Origin: Nilaparvata lugens
Taxonomy: Eukaryota > Arthropoda > Insecta > Hemiptera > Delphacidae
Assembly: GCF_014356525.2 (NCBI RefSeq)
Contig: NC_052508.1
Location: 46,851,858 to 46,915,857 of the forward strand
Reading direction: 5' to 3'
Length of the DNA: 64,000 bases
The position numbers and the translations under genes are program-made. Under the pieces are notes generated by a model. The model worked only from the letters and a program-made list of their open reading frames with translations, did not search any database and was not told the DNA's origin. Below, piece by piece: positions 34,151 to 47,600 of the stretch. The number at the start of each line of letters is the position of its first letter. Position 1 is the stretch's first letter.

Positions 34151-35690
34151 TTTTCTTTTTTTATTCTGATTTGTCTAAATAACCTAAAAGATTATGTTCA
34201 ATTATGTGGGAGGTTGAGTTTATACTTTTTTATTCTTTCAAATGACATAAGATATTATTACAAATGTTTTAATTGTTGAGTAATAAACTCAAATAATTAA
34301 AAGTTTTTTGATCAGCTGTTTTAGCACACTTGAAATTTAGCGGCCGGAAAGAGTAAATTTAGCGACCGTCCTTAGCCGGAAAGAAACCTGTTCTAACGTC
34401 AGACGAGAGTCGTCTGCAAACAATGTCTTTCAGATCTACGTAGGGACTGGAAAACAGCTGCATTCTTTGCAGTGTGGCGAAAAATGTTTATCTTAAATTA
34501 TCTATATTCATCATGTAGTGTTTCATTCTTGTGTTATAAATTTAAAAAAAATATTTGTCATGGCTTCCTTGAATTGGTCTTTTTGAGTTTGTCATTTTGT
34601 TACTTTGTCTTATCGTTTGTAAGTATTGAGATGTGACCTGGTTTCCATAATTTTATTTATTCTAGTGGTTTGAATAAGCTCTTTTTCTTTCTATTGACAT
34701 GTTTGCTGACTAGTTGTTCGAACTCACTGCCGGCGCACAAGTTTTCTTTGCCGGTAGTGCCATTTTGTAAGTTGGAATATTTATTTTATCAATCTGTATT
34801 ATTTTACGGCAAATAAATGAAGATTACTATTATTATTATGAACTTCGGAGATGCGATATTTTGATTTTCCACAGAATCACTCACTCACTTTTTACTATCC
34901 ACAGACGACTAAAGTCTCAGCTGTTTCAGACAAGGATGAATATATTATCCTTTTAATGTCGTTCAGCGAGTTTTCCCAAGGATGAACCTAGTGCAATCGA
35001 ATTTTTATATCATAAACCTACTATGTTCCAAATTTCGTGAAAATCGTTAGAGCCGTTTTTGAGATCCGTTGAACATAAATAAATAACCATAAAAATATAA
35101 ATAACCAAATATAAAAATATAAACAGATATTGCTCGCTTAATATAATAGGATAACATCAGCTGAGGCTATTTGGAAGCTATCACACAGACAGACCTTCAA
35201 GCGTTGACACAGTCATGATTTCAGCTGGTTAATATACAACATAATTTACAACTTTTACATCAACAAACTGATATGGGTTGAGATATCAATGTGCAGTTTT
35301 TTCCATTCATTTTCTCTTGGAACTCTACATCGAAATCATGTATCACATTACCACACTCTCATTTAAAAAAATGAATATGGATACCAAATTACCAACATAT
35401 GAGGGTCAAAGATGTTGATGCGACAAAGTAATTATTCATTTCATTAGGATCCTCAATAAAACCTACAGTCAAATTATTCTTGTAAAAGAAATATTTAGCT
35501 GTTTCCCTGATTTTCACCAAATCTGTATAATCAAAAGTTGCTGGTTTCAAAGATTACAATACAACGACAGTTCTTGAGCGAGTTCTCCAACCCAGGGGGC
35601 CACTAGTTTATAACCCAAGACAAGTTCAACAAATTTCTACGAGAACATCTTCTGTTGCACATAAAATATCTAAACGATAATATCGTCTAT
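32834..35690 (+). repeat. Duplicated 2.9-kb block, copy 2
   Basis: Second copy of 26779-29652, in the same orientation and with the same outer limits, including the shared truncation of the RT at both ends. It differs by small indels and substitutions, for example gttgttaggggc against gttaggggc. Confidence 0.85.
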
Positions 35691-35747
35691 ATATTATTAT
35701 TAGACGATAATATCGTCTAATTGAATATTATTCAATTTCACGTCACG
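35691..35747. repeat. Short palindrome
   Basis: tagacgataatatcgtcta is a perfect palindrome close to 35700-35719. Its half also ends the duplicated block (gataatatcgtctat). Confidence 0.6.
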
Positions 35748-36600
35748 TCATACATTGTCGATTATTTCTAGAGTGATGTCCTGAAGTACGGATTCAATTC
35801 TTCGTTTTAGTTCATCACTATTACATAACTTTGTTGCATAAAACTTATTTTTCACAGCCATACACTTGAACGAAAACGTCCTTGAACAGTAATAACCGAT
35901 TTGCTTTCGTGAAACCACAGAAAGCACAGCTTCCTCCGACTGTGTCACCCACACCATTGAGCCGACTGTTTCAACTATGGAAAATTATTTTACAAAAAAC
36001 AGTGTGCATGAAAGATCACATATTAATATTTCATGTAACAAACGATCCCTAGAAAAAGCATACAAAATTCAATTATTATTTTTGAGAATCAAATTCAGTA
36101 TAAAAGAATAAAATTTTTTATTAATTTAAAAAGGTTCAAATGTCTGACTGATTTATAAAATTGAGGATAGGTGTGAGTGACTAGTTCCTGTCTGACCATT
36201 TACGTACGTATTGGGCACCAGAGAATCCACACCAAGTCTCGTCACAGTAACAGTGTGATGTGCAATCTCATCAGGGGAACAGTAATTGCAATGGCAGGTA
36301 GTACGATCTCGTATGAAAAACATTGTTTTCGTAATCAGAATTACGAGCAAATTGAGACTGAAAAACGTTTACTAACATGTTAGCATAGAGCAGAGTATTC
36401 ACTGAGACTAAACATACATTTTTGTCCTCAAAAAAGATTGGCCCTAAATTATCCCTTGATGAGACTGTGACTTCAACACAGAGAATTTTTTCGTGTATCC
36501 TCTGTGGATTTTCTGGTGTCCAATTCATAAATTGCAAGACAGGAGCTACAAGATGACGATAGTCGCGCTCCCCTACCACGACAACATTAGACAATCACCC
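35748..36600 (-). pseudogene. Mariner-like DDE transposase relic
   Basis: Read on the minus strand from 36594: WTPENPQRIHEKI and CVEVTVSSRDNLGPIFFED, then VSVNTLLYANMLVNVF. After a frameshift DRTTCHCNYCSPDEIAHHTV follows, and finally near 35860-35748 VKNKFYATKLCNSDELKRRI then ITLEIIDNV. This order (WSPENP, VTVW, LGPYFFE, nVN.erY..ML, then VYATkp...EL+.RI) is typical of insect mariner/IS630-type transposases. The catalytic FQQDGA block is degraded to FIRDRTT, and stops and frameshifts remove activity. The N-terminal DNA-binding part is missing. Confidence 0.7.
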
Positions 36601-38686
36601 GATTCACTGCCGCACCCTATATATCCAAAGCTGGATCAAGATCCACAGGTAATGACACCAAATCAAAATCTTTATACATGAAAACATTGCACAACGTCAG
36701 AATACATCGCCACCCACGAATTTGTAATCAAGGAAATAAATAAGTCTTTAATCAAGAATGGAAGAACAACGAGAATCAATTTATTGGGTATATGACTCAA
36801 AAGTAAAAATTTTCATGACAAAAATTCCAGTACAAATCATGATGATGAATCAAGTAAAACACTTTTGATAATTGCACATAATAATGAATAAATTAAACAG
36901 TACAAATATGATGATCTTCAGATTTTTTCACAAGTGCTTTATGAAAGTACTAAGTACGTATGGAGATAATTGAATTGATCCAAGATTAAACATTTTTGAA
37001 CGTTTAGTTAAATTCCAATTCCTAAGCGACGCTAGTAATGTGAGTTGAACAGAGCAAGTTATAAGATTTTGTTTGTGGATAACATAGACAAAATATTGAG
37101 AAATTCAAGTAGCTATCATGCTTTTAAAAATTGCAACCAACTCTTTGAATCAAATTGAACAGAGAACAATGACACAACCCTGCATAAAACATTTTTAATA
37201 ATTTCAAGTCTCTGTTTATGAAGTAGTATTTTTTAATATAATATCTTCATGAATTATAATGTTTGGTTATAAATAAATTGATGTACAATTCAATTGTATA
37301 TAGAACTAGCCTATTTCAATTAAATGAAAATTATTATATATTATCTCAATAATAATTCTTATACAATATGAAGGATAATTTTCCTACATTGGATTAGAGT
37401 CAAGATTCTTCACAAAATAATTTTTTTCACTCTTTGATCAGATACAATCAAATAGCAATCATGAATTAATAATGGAATTATATACGCTGAAATAATTATA
37501 ATTACTGAGAAAATAAGAAAATGCTTGAACAACTAGTACAAGAAAAACATAAATGAGATTCGATGAGGATAACAGTACCAGTTGAAAAAAATGTGTCAAT
37601 AACTTTCAAATTGTTCCTAATATTTAAAAACTGATTGATATCAGGCGATACAAAAATGAAAAATAAAGGTAAACTACTTGTCAATATGTAGGCTAATAAA
37701 AGTACAAAAGAATTGAATCACAATATTCAGATATATAACATTTTTTGAAGAATTATTTCATTCATAAACTAATGATATTAACTTATTGTTATGAATATTA
37801 CCTAAAAAACGAAAAAGCGCAATTATTTACAAGTACAACAATTCTAAGCTAAACAAACAACAATATTACAAATCGCTCAATATTTTTGTACATATCACTT
37901 AGTTTTACACGAACTTTTATCAACCCATCAGGGGGTTCACAAGTCGAAAAAGGCTTCACATAAAACAATTCAACGTAAATAGTATCATATAATAAAAAAT
38001 TAAGTCAGTTCTTGATAGTAGTATTAGGTACGTATTATATTAATGGCAGGGTATAAATCATTTTGGTTTGTACTGCTCTTCACTCCAATCTTCAGATTCA
38101 ACTCAACTGGAAGAGAAAAACGTTTCATATAATGCTTGTAAATTGGTAAATACACAGACTTATCTTTTGAAATACATACAATCAAATTGTTTAATACTGT
38201 AGGCTTATATAATATGTATTAATTTCAAACATTCATGAGAGCTGAACGATCATAGAACACATTTAAAAAAAAAAGAAAACCATGTTTTTCCATCTACATT
38301 GCTGAATGTTCTCAACCTTCAGAGGTAATAGATTTCAAAAGAAAAAGAAAATGTATTTACTTATTTAAAGTGATATCTGTGTCAATACTTTAGTGGTTTA
38401 AGTTTCTAACAATCAATGAGGAGCCAAATTTAATATCTCCCCCTACTCCCATAGAGATTACTCAAAATTTAGTACTGCAAAGTGCATTGAAATGGTCATT
38501 TATTCATAAAATTGATTCATAAACATGGTAATTAAATTACCCTAGAACAAAATGCAATGTGAATGAGAAAAAAAACTCTTAGAAACAATTCAACCGCTGA
38601 TTTAATTATTTAAATCTCAATCAGCGGCAAGAAGTAAAATGTATCTTATGAAACTAGAAGTCCTCTGCTCTAGAAGCTGTCACTAC
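36601..38686 (-). other. AT-rich region, probable 3' UTR and flank of the windei-like gene
   Basis: No coding frame and no repeat recognised. A good splice acceptor on the minus strand (tttttctcttccag, ending at 38115) could start a 3' UTR exon. The true polyadenylation site was not found. Confidence 0.35.
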
Positions 38687-38699
38687 TCACGAAGTTCTG
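38687..38699 (-). CDS. wde: wde terminal coding exon
   Basis: After tttcag comes CAGAACTTC, with TGA at 38689-38687 completing the frame left by the previous exon. The acceptor is a tandem cagcag: either cag can be used, giving an end of NRTS or KTS. Read-through of the previous donor (AAGTAA) would also stop at once. Confidence 0.55.
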
Positions 38700-41600
38700 C
38701 TGAAAACAAATACCAAAACTTGTAATAAACTCCAGCTTGTTGAATCTCTACTATAAAACACATACATTTTTGTGCATGTTTCATGAATGATACTAATTCC
38801 ATAACTCACCCATATTTAAATCACAAGTGAAGCTTGCAATTTCAGCGGCCTCATAGGGGACCAGATGAACAACTATAGTGAGAAGGATGGCATTCATCAA
38901 GATTTCAGTTGATCAAGAACCAATTTCAGTATGTCGAGTTCCTGTTTCTTTCAGAAAAAAGTGGATACTGTATCATATAAATATAATTCTAGAATAAGTA
39001 GTAAAATAAAAAAACAGTATATATAATAACCAGTATATAATCAGTATTGTCATTTAAAAATAAAAACCTAATACTGTATCCAAGGTTTCCCTACCCTAGC
39101 TACCCTTCAACTAGCTTCTCCCTAACCCATTCTCACTCATCGCAAACTAATGTGCAAAGGTGTAGTTGATATCGAAAACTTTCCGTGAAAACTCAAAGTA
39201 CTGAATGGCTCGACTTCCCATTTCTTTCAGTACCTTAAGGACTGGTGAAAATAGGTACTTGACTAACTGAAAACTTGAACTGATGTATCCCTAGTGGGAA
39301 CGGTCAGCATTGTTCATAAGTAACATTAATGATTGGCATTCAACCTATTCTGGCAGTTTGAGTAAGACAGTCATCAGCAAGTGGCTTGTGATAGTCAAAC
39401 CTTGATTCAAGCTACGTTGACTTATTGCAATGAATTGCACTTACTTGAGCGTAATTGTGCTGGGTCCGCTAAAATGCCCCACCCTCGCGTGGATGTCTAC
39501 TGCCCTCACCGCGAAGTGGTACTTGTGACCCTCCACAAACTGAAACACATTTTTATTTATTGATAAATTAATTCATTATTCTACAACATAATTACAAGAA
39601 TAAAAACATGATAAATTGTATAAAGTTACACTCAGAAAAATTGCTTATTGGGAAATCGAGATTCAATTTGAGCGCACTGTTATCTAATCTATACTTATTG
39701 CTTTATTCGTGTATTCTATTGAAGGAAAATATTCACAAATGAATTATGTGGTCCTATTTGCTATTCAGCCGCCTGGGAGGTGTCAATCTGTTAGGACCAA
39801 ATCAAAACTGAAAATCATCATGGAATTAGAAAATGAAAGTTTAAAATATTCCCGAATAGTAGCGTATTTTACATCGCCAAAGGAAATTCAGAACCGTAAG
39901 AGTATTTCAATCCTGCATAAAATTGGAAACTGACCGTCTTTCCAGACGTAAGTTAGCAAAACTTAATGTGAGGAAATTATTTTTCAACCAGTATTATTTT
40001 TCATGATAAATCTGAAAATTCAACTCAATGATCACTCGAATCTCATTAATAAAATCTAAATTCTAGGCTGTTTTGAATAAACCCAATCAGTAAATGAATC
40101 AAGAAGGAAACACAAACCAATGATATATTTCCTTTTAAAATTATCACCATAAAAAAATGGTGTTGAAAACATATATAAATACTACTTTAGACGTTATTTA
40201 GTATGTGTGGTATTGACTCAATACAATCTAGTACAATATATCAGTATATTTATAATACAAAAATCAAGTGAATGCAATTAATTGTTTATCCATCATTACA
40301 CACAAACGCGTGAGTGTTTTTCTTTTCGATTTGAAAATTTCAATTTCCGTAAAATAAATATCAATATTGAATTTAGATTTAATGGATTTACAGTGTTCTT
40401 AAAATCTTCACCACTTTCAATATAATTAGAATTTCTCGACAAAGGTATCTATTTCTAAGAGGTAAGGTATCTCGATCAGTTTTCTTTACGTCAAAAACCA
40501 TAACAAAATCGTACAATGATTTGTTGTATTTTGACATGTTAGCAAATATATTGGGGATAAAATTAGAATCGGCATGAATGCATTACTACCTGTGTGAGGG
40601 TGCAGGCCATGGGCAGGGGCAGAGCTTTGACATCGCCAACCTTCTTCCAGAGTGTGGAGGTGGGTGGTGCTGAGCCTTCTTGGTAGGCATACAGCTGGTA
40701 GCTGGCTATTTCTTCGTAGCCCTTGCCTAGAGCCAACGTCCACGACAGCATAATACCTGCAACAGCATGCTCTTCAATTCCTCAATTCAATATTAATTGA
40801 AAACTGTGTTGTAACCAAAATCATGGACTTCAAACTGGGTTTGTAACAAAATTATAAGACTTTGTGTTGCTTTTTGTAACCAAATTACGTACTTTCTGTT
40901 GCGGTTGAAGCTAAATTCTTAAGACTGAGTTGCATTTCAACCAGTCATGGGCTTTTTGTTAAATTTGTAACTTTATCGACGTTGGGTTAAGTTTGTGATT
41001 GGATTCTTAGACTTCTATATTCTTTAAACTTTCAAGCAATGGCAATAATTAGGAACTGTTCGTAAGTTAGTAAGGAATAAGTCGAATGCAAGGACTTGCG
41101 ATTACGATATTAAACAAATTCTTGACTTGAGAGGCTAAATCTGTAACCATATTTGACTTGGAATTTCGTTTGTAATTAAATTCACAAACTATTCGTTAAT
41201 ATTATTCATACACATTCCAGTTCAAAAAAGTTATTTATTTGTTTAATCAATAATACACAATTCATTAAAATAATTAAAATTAGATTATAAGTCGAAACTT
41301 ATAAAACTTCAAACTTGAGCAAAAGTTTTTCACTTTCGTATTTTGAACTGTAATAAAAGATTTGAAAGCAATATGGAATGAAATGATTGACCTCAATATT
41401 AACAATGAACCAGAGACGTAATTCACCAACATTTGATACCTTTTGGATGGTTGCAAATTGAAGACTACTACATCCATAGGACATCAAGTTACATTGTTTC
41501 TCTGAGATTGAGAAACAAATCAGTTGAATTTGAAATATTGGAACATTTTACTTACCGGCACCGTTAGGTGTCTTCCTGACCACCAATTGAGGCCTGGGCG

Positions 41601-44600
41601 GCGCCAGACGCCATCCTTCTTGGTGAATGGCCGGCGGGCAAGGTGGCAGAGGAGCGGGGTGAGTCGCGCTCTGAACAAACATAACAATCACATCAAAATA
41701 GAATAAATTGCTACAATATTCTTATATTAAACTGGTTAATCTAGGGTAATCATTCACGTATTGAGAAATAGAACCGATTGCCAGAATAGTATTGCATCAA
41801 ACGCGTGAATTCTACGGCATCGATTAACAAATCAAACAGAACACGAATTGAGTTATTCATTATTCATTCAAACTATTTTTCATTCTTCAACAATAAAAAT
41901 ACAATGCGGGAAGATTGAACAGGATTTTACTCAAAACTATTGTTTATTTAATAATAAACATGCATCTACACAGAACAAGACAATCGTATTAATTGTATTT
42001 GTGTTTATAGATTTACGGTTGTTTAAGTGTAAAATTAAAAAAAAAACATCAAAGAGACCATTTTCAACAATCAAGGTAAATAGCTCACATTTATTCATTT
42101 ATAAAGTTTTAATGATAGATTCTTCACCATTCGATCTCAAGTTTTTTATAGAAATAAAGAATATTTATTTATTACGGCAATAGTTATTCAATTGAATAAA
42201 TGCAATTCAATAGTTATTCAAGTTACGTACGATGCGTGATGATTTCTAGAGAAAAAATGTGTGCTCTGGCTGAATATTACAAATTTACAAAGTCAAGTAA
42301 ATTCGAACAAATTTGAGAGTAATACAAAGTAGCTTACCGTAACTCTGACCGTGTGCACAGGTTTCAATACATCTGGAAAATAAGAAATTGTTGAAATGGC
42401 AAACTGCTTGTATTATTAAAATGTTTCGATAATTATTGTAAAGCAGAAACTGGAAGCTTGCATGTGAGAACATGTTTGTGTTATATAATTTGACTATACG
42501 TCAAACCGTAAGATTTTTAAGAATGCGATATTTTGCTTACCCTGTACTACAGCCTACTTCACGGCTGCAGTTTATTCCCCCACTTCAATTATTGCATGTC
42601 AACTTAAATACTATAGATGAGTGACCAACCTTCTGTATACTAACTTTGGTCATCATTGACTTCTGAATGGAGATAATCTGAATTAATAATCAATCGGCAG
42701 CTGATTGATTATGAATAATTCTAGTCTGTTTTTTCCTGAGTTCAGGAAGTGGATAATGTATTATGGTAAATATCGGGGCACCGAGCTTTGCTCGTTCTTT
42801 ATTTATAGATAAACAGAACACAATTCTTATAATGATTGGGAAAGGACTAACAGGCACAGCCCAAAACTGTTTCTTTCCCAAATTTTGATGTATACACTAT
42901 AAATATTCCAAAAATTAGGTTATGTTCCATACACTTGAATTCAGGTCCAATTTTCAATCCAAACATTTGAAAACAGGAAAGTTCTAATTTAGATAGTTTA
43001 CAAACAAAATAGAACTCACTATTCACTTGAAACTGTAAAATCCTATTATATTAAGCAAGCAATTTCTGTATTTATATATCTGGTTATTTTAATATCTGGT
43101 TATTTATGTTTTACGAATCTCAAAAACGGCTCTAACGATTTTTACGAAATTTGGAACATAGTAGGTTTATGATATAAAGATTCGATTGCACTAGGTCTCA
43201 TTCTTTGGAAAACTCGCTGAACCACATTAAAAGGATAATTGATCCTTGGAAAACAGATGATAATTTCGTAGTCTCTCGATAACAGTAGATGCGTGTGCCT
43301 ATGTAGGAGAGAGACAGAATTATTTCCAGCTGTGTAATCATAATCAATCAGCGAAAAATTTTATCTAGCTAGACAATTTAATCGATTTGATCAACATAAT
43401 CTGATTTGTTGATATGACATGATAATCCTCCTAAACTAGAGTATATCATTTTCAAAGTTGATCATTATTTGACAATTTCAAGTGATTAGTGAGTGTTATT
43501 TTGTTATTCAATTTGGTTTGTATATAATCTCAATTATAAATTTTCTGTTTTCAAATGTTTGAACAGAAAATTGAACCTGAATTCAAGTGTATGGAACATA
43601 ACCTACTTTCTGGACTATTTAGTGTATAAATCAAAATTCGGGAAAGAAACCGTTTTGGGCTGTGCCTGTTAGTACTTCCCCAATCATTTTAAAGAATTTT
43701 GTTCGGTTTATCAAAAGTCAATAAACGAATAACGAGCAAAGCTCGGTGCCCCGATATTAATGATTAACTTTGAAAATTATGATATACTCTTTTTTAGAAT
43801 GATAGAACATGTCATGTCAACAGATCATATTATTTTGATCAAATCAATTGAAATTTCTAGATTAATATTTCTCGTGAATAAGCTGATTGATTGCAAATAG
43901 TTGAACAGCTGAACGTAATTCTCTTTCTCTTCCACACAGGCACTCACATCTTCTGTTATCGACAGACGACGAAATTCATATATTTTTCCAAGGATGAATA
44001 ATTATTATCCTTTTCATGTCCTTCAGCAAGTTTTCCCAGGGATGAAACCTAGTGCAATCGATTTTTTATATCATAAACCAACTATGTTCCAAATTTCGTG
44101 AGAATCGTTAGAGCCGTCTTCGAGATCCGTTGGACATACATAACCAGATGACAAGATAATCATATACAGAAATTGCTAGCTTAATATAATATGATATTGG
44201 AGTATGGAAGAAATTCAGTTTTCTTTCATATTATCCTTAAAATGAAAAATTTCAAAAAACCTTACAAATACATTGACGCGCAATTCTTATAGGAAAATTC
44301 CTGTCAATTCTCAATCTAAGAATCAGGTTTGGCCGAAAATGCGTCACATACAAACAGACAATAGCAAATCCCGTCAAGTTAAAACTTGGATCTCACTATG
44401 TTCGGTTAATAAAAATTGATAATCAGTGCGAAAATTACTTGAAAGTTCAAAACATGTTGTGTTAAAATAAAAAATATATGTTGGAAGGGTACTTTGGGTT
44501 CATTATATTTTTTATGAAAATACAAGTAGCCCTTAACAAGAAAGTGAACATAGCGATTTTACAAAAACATGAAGTACCTTATAAGTAAGCTGGATTATTT

Positions 44601-47600
44601 TATTCAAAGAATCAACTTATTAATTATTATTATAAACTTATTATTTATTAATTCCTTAAAAATAAAATAATAAAGATGATTAAGCTATTATAAAGTGATA
44701 CACATTTAGAAAAGCTTGAGAAACAATACGTCACTAACACAAATTTTAATAACTATAGAATCTTGTGATTTGAACTTACTACTCATTGCTCCGTTCTTCA
44801 CGATCATAGTACCATTTGCTGCCAATGTCCCAATCGGTAACTAGAAGTAAAAAATTGAGAAATATTATTTTAATTAACTGAACAGAAATCATTGACGAAT
44901 AAAATATACAGCAAACCATATTATTTTTAAATCAATCCACCTAAATGATTTTATAACAATAACATCATTTATCAAATAATTGAGTAAACGATTACTAAAT
45001 AATTCAAAATAAGATAGCTTTCATGAGTGGGAGAATTTGCAATAGGTAAGTCGAAATCTACTCGTAAATACATAAATCATGTTAGATAAATATTTTAATG
45101 TACACATAACACAACGAATGTGATTATTCATCTTGTTTACATAACTTAATCAATGTATTGTTCATGAAATACCTATGTGTATTGAATTCAAAAGAATAAA
45201 GCATGTTAATTCAGAGTTGGTAGAGAAAACGATACACAAATAATGAACTAATGTTCATAAAAAAGTAGAGGAATGATGATATTTTATGATATATTCCCTT
45301 TATTGTAAATGTAGCTAGTTCTAATTTACTTTCCAAACACCATAAACATTGGTATTTTGTGTATTTGTGGATTAGATACAAAAGTTTACTTCACAGAATA
45401 ATAAACTTTGCAGAATTTGAGGTTAAGGTTTTGTATATCCGTTATTTTTTTTGCTGCCCTATTTGATATTAAATTATTCTCTATCATTATAATTTGTAAA
45501 TTTCTAGTGGTTTATTTATTGTTATTGTTTGTTTATTTTATACTAGAAGCCTCTCACTGACAAACTTGTGTACGGTATATGCATGATAAACATGCATGAC
45601 ATACATGTTCTACCGTTAGTATTTATTAATTAATCAATAAAGAATCATATTGATTAAACGGTATTAGAAATAGTGACCAGCGTAAAGCTGCATTTACACC
45701 AAAGTTAATAACAAAATGTTAATAACTTAATCCTTTTATATTCTATTAGATTGAACGGAACTTGACAAACACATATGTGTTCAACATGTGTATGATAAGT
45801 TATATTCAATCTAATAGAATCTATAAAGATTAAGTTATTAACATTTTGTTAATAACTTTGGTGTGAACGCAGCTTAACAAGAGCATGCACACCAACATGA
45901 CAAATCCATCAGAAATACAGTGTTCATAGGAACAGTATATAAAATCAAATGAATTTCAAGCAGTTTAGTCGAGCAGGTACTTTTCATTGCTTTGAAAAAA
46001 TTGGATAAGAAGGAATTGGAGAAAAGCTACGCAGAACTCTTGCAAAAAATGCAGGATTTAGAAGCACGATTTTTGAATATTGAGAGAAAGATTCATAGCC
46101 CACAGCCTACCAGCTCAACAGCCAATTAACTACTCGACAAATGAAGAAGAATTGGCTAAAGAAACTGAATGGATCAGGACTCGGACTAAGCGGGCTAAAA
46201 GAAGAAGAAAAGAAGAGGAAAAACGAGACTGCAAAAAGGAAACAACAAAATTTGATTCATAAAATCATTTCCGTAGGGGCGTTTAGCTGCTAGAAAATGG
46301 AGGGTTGGTGTGCAGGCTCAAAAGGAGGAAACCGTTTGAACTAGTGTAGTGCTTGGCTTGAGTAGTGTCAGGTGAAAGAGCAGAGCGGTGATTGAGTGGA
46401 ATCTAGCTTTAAGTGCGGCCAATAAATATTCATAACAATTTAATAATAGCAGTAAGAGGTTCTAATAAGGAATTCGCTGTTTTATATTGAAAGTAGTTTG
46501 TTACGATAAAAAAATCATCTCATTAGTCCTGAGAGTTTGTATTAGAAATATATCTACGCCCACACAAATTGATATGTAGGCCTATACTTCTATAAAATAC
46601 AAAAATGTACACTGAACATGCAATTATGATGTTACTGGTTAACATGAGAGAATGTACATGCAAACAATACACAAGCAATATTACATGCATGCATTCTATG
46701 CATGCTTCAATTTACTGCAAAAACTATTATTTAAAAAAACTAATTATTAAATTAAACTACTACTACTACTACTACTAATTATTTGATTAAACGACTATTA
46801 AACAGTATATTTCCTCAACAAAATAATAAAAAACTACACAAGGAATATTTTTGGTCTAGAAAGTGAGCATTCAACTATAACCTGGATAATCAATACAAAT
46901 GTTCAATGAAGTTGATATGAGATTAGAAAAAATGAATACCATTACAAATAGAACGCCAACATAAGTTTAAACAGACATAACATAGAATATCTCCAGTTGT
47001 TGGTTTTAGCTCAATGAATATTGTTAGTACACAACTTGAGCAATGTTTCAATTGCCAGTTGATCAATTTCACAATTACAGGTTCTCAAGTGAAGTCAGTA
47101 GATGTCCAAAGATTACAACCAGTCTGAATACAAATAGTAAGATTCTGCTAATGGATATTCAGAAACTAGGATTCTGCTAACCGAGATCCAGCTGCTAACA
47201 TCTTAAATAATAATTGAGACAAAGAGAGAAAAAAATTAGTTCTATAAATATAAGAAGAAATAAGCACTAGACTAGGAAGACTATTAGTTAAAATATGTTG
47301 AATGTAACTGATGTGTTGAGATAGAGTACCTTAGTGAGGCCAGCTGTAGTGGCAAGCAGAAGCTGTCCTGTATTTGTCGACACAGCAGAAGAGGGTACTA
47401 GATAAGTACGCTGTCCATTGCCATTCTACAAAAACACCTTCAATTAGGACAAATAAGGTATGGCTAGATATGGCTGTGATACGTCTTGCAGAATCATTAT
47501 CACTACTCTTGTTAATATTCTAAATTCAAAATATAAAGGTCTTGAGGAATTATTAATGGGAATAAACATACTAAAGTGGATAAATTAAAAATTACAGAAT

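Larger units (their letters stand above)
42373..44779 (-). other. wde intron with fold-back element
   Basis: Filled largely by the 1-kb fold-back at 42771-43756 and a 'ccaaatttcgtgaraatcgt' repeat at 43985-44195. Confidence 0.5.
44841..47329 (-). other. wde intron
   Basis: Contains the MITE at 45685-45875, a coiled-coil coding relic at 45985-46262 on the plus strand and an ACT microsatellite at about 46757-46777. Confidence 0.5.

Noticed and set aside
36177..36681. Plus-strand open frames
   Set aside because: Opposite strand of the mariner-like transposase relic.
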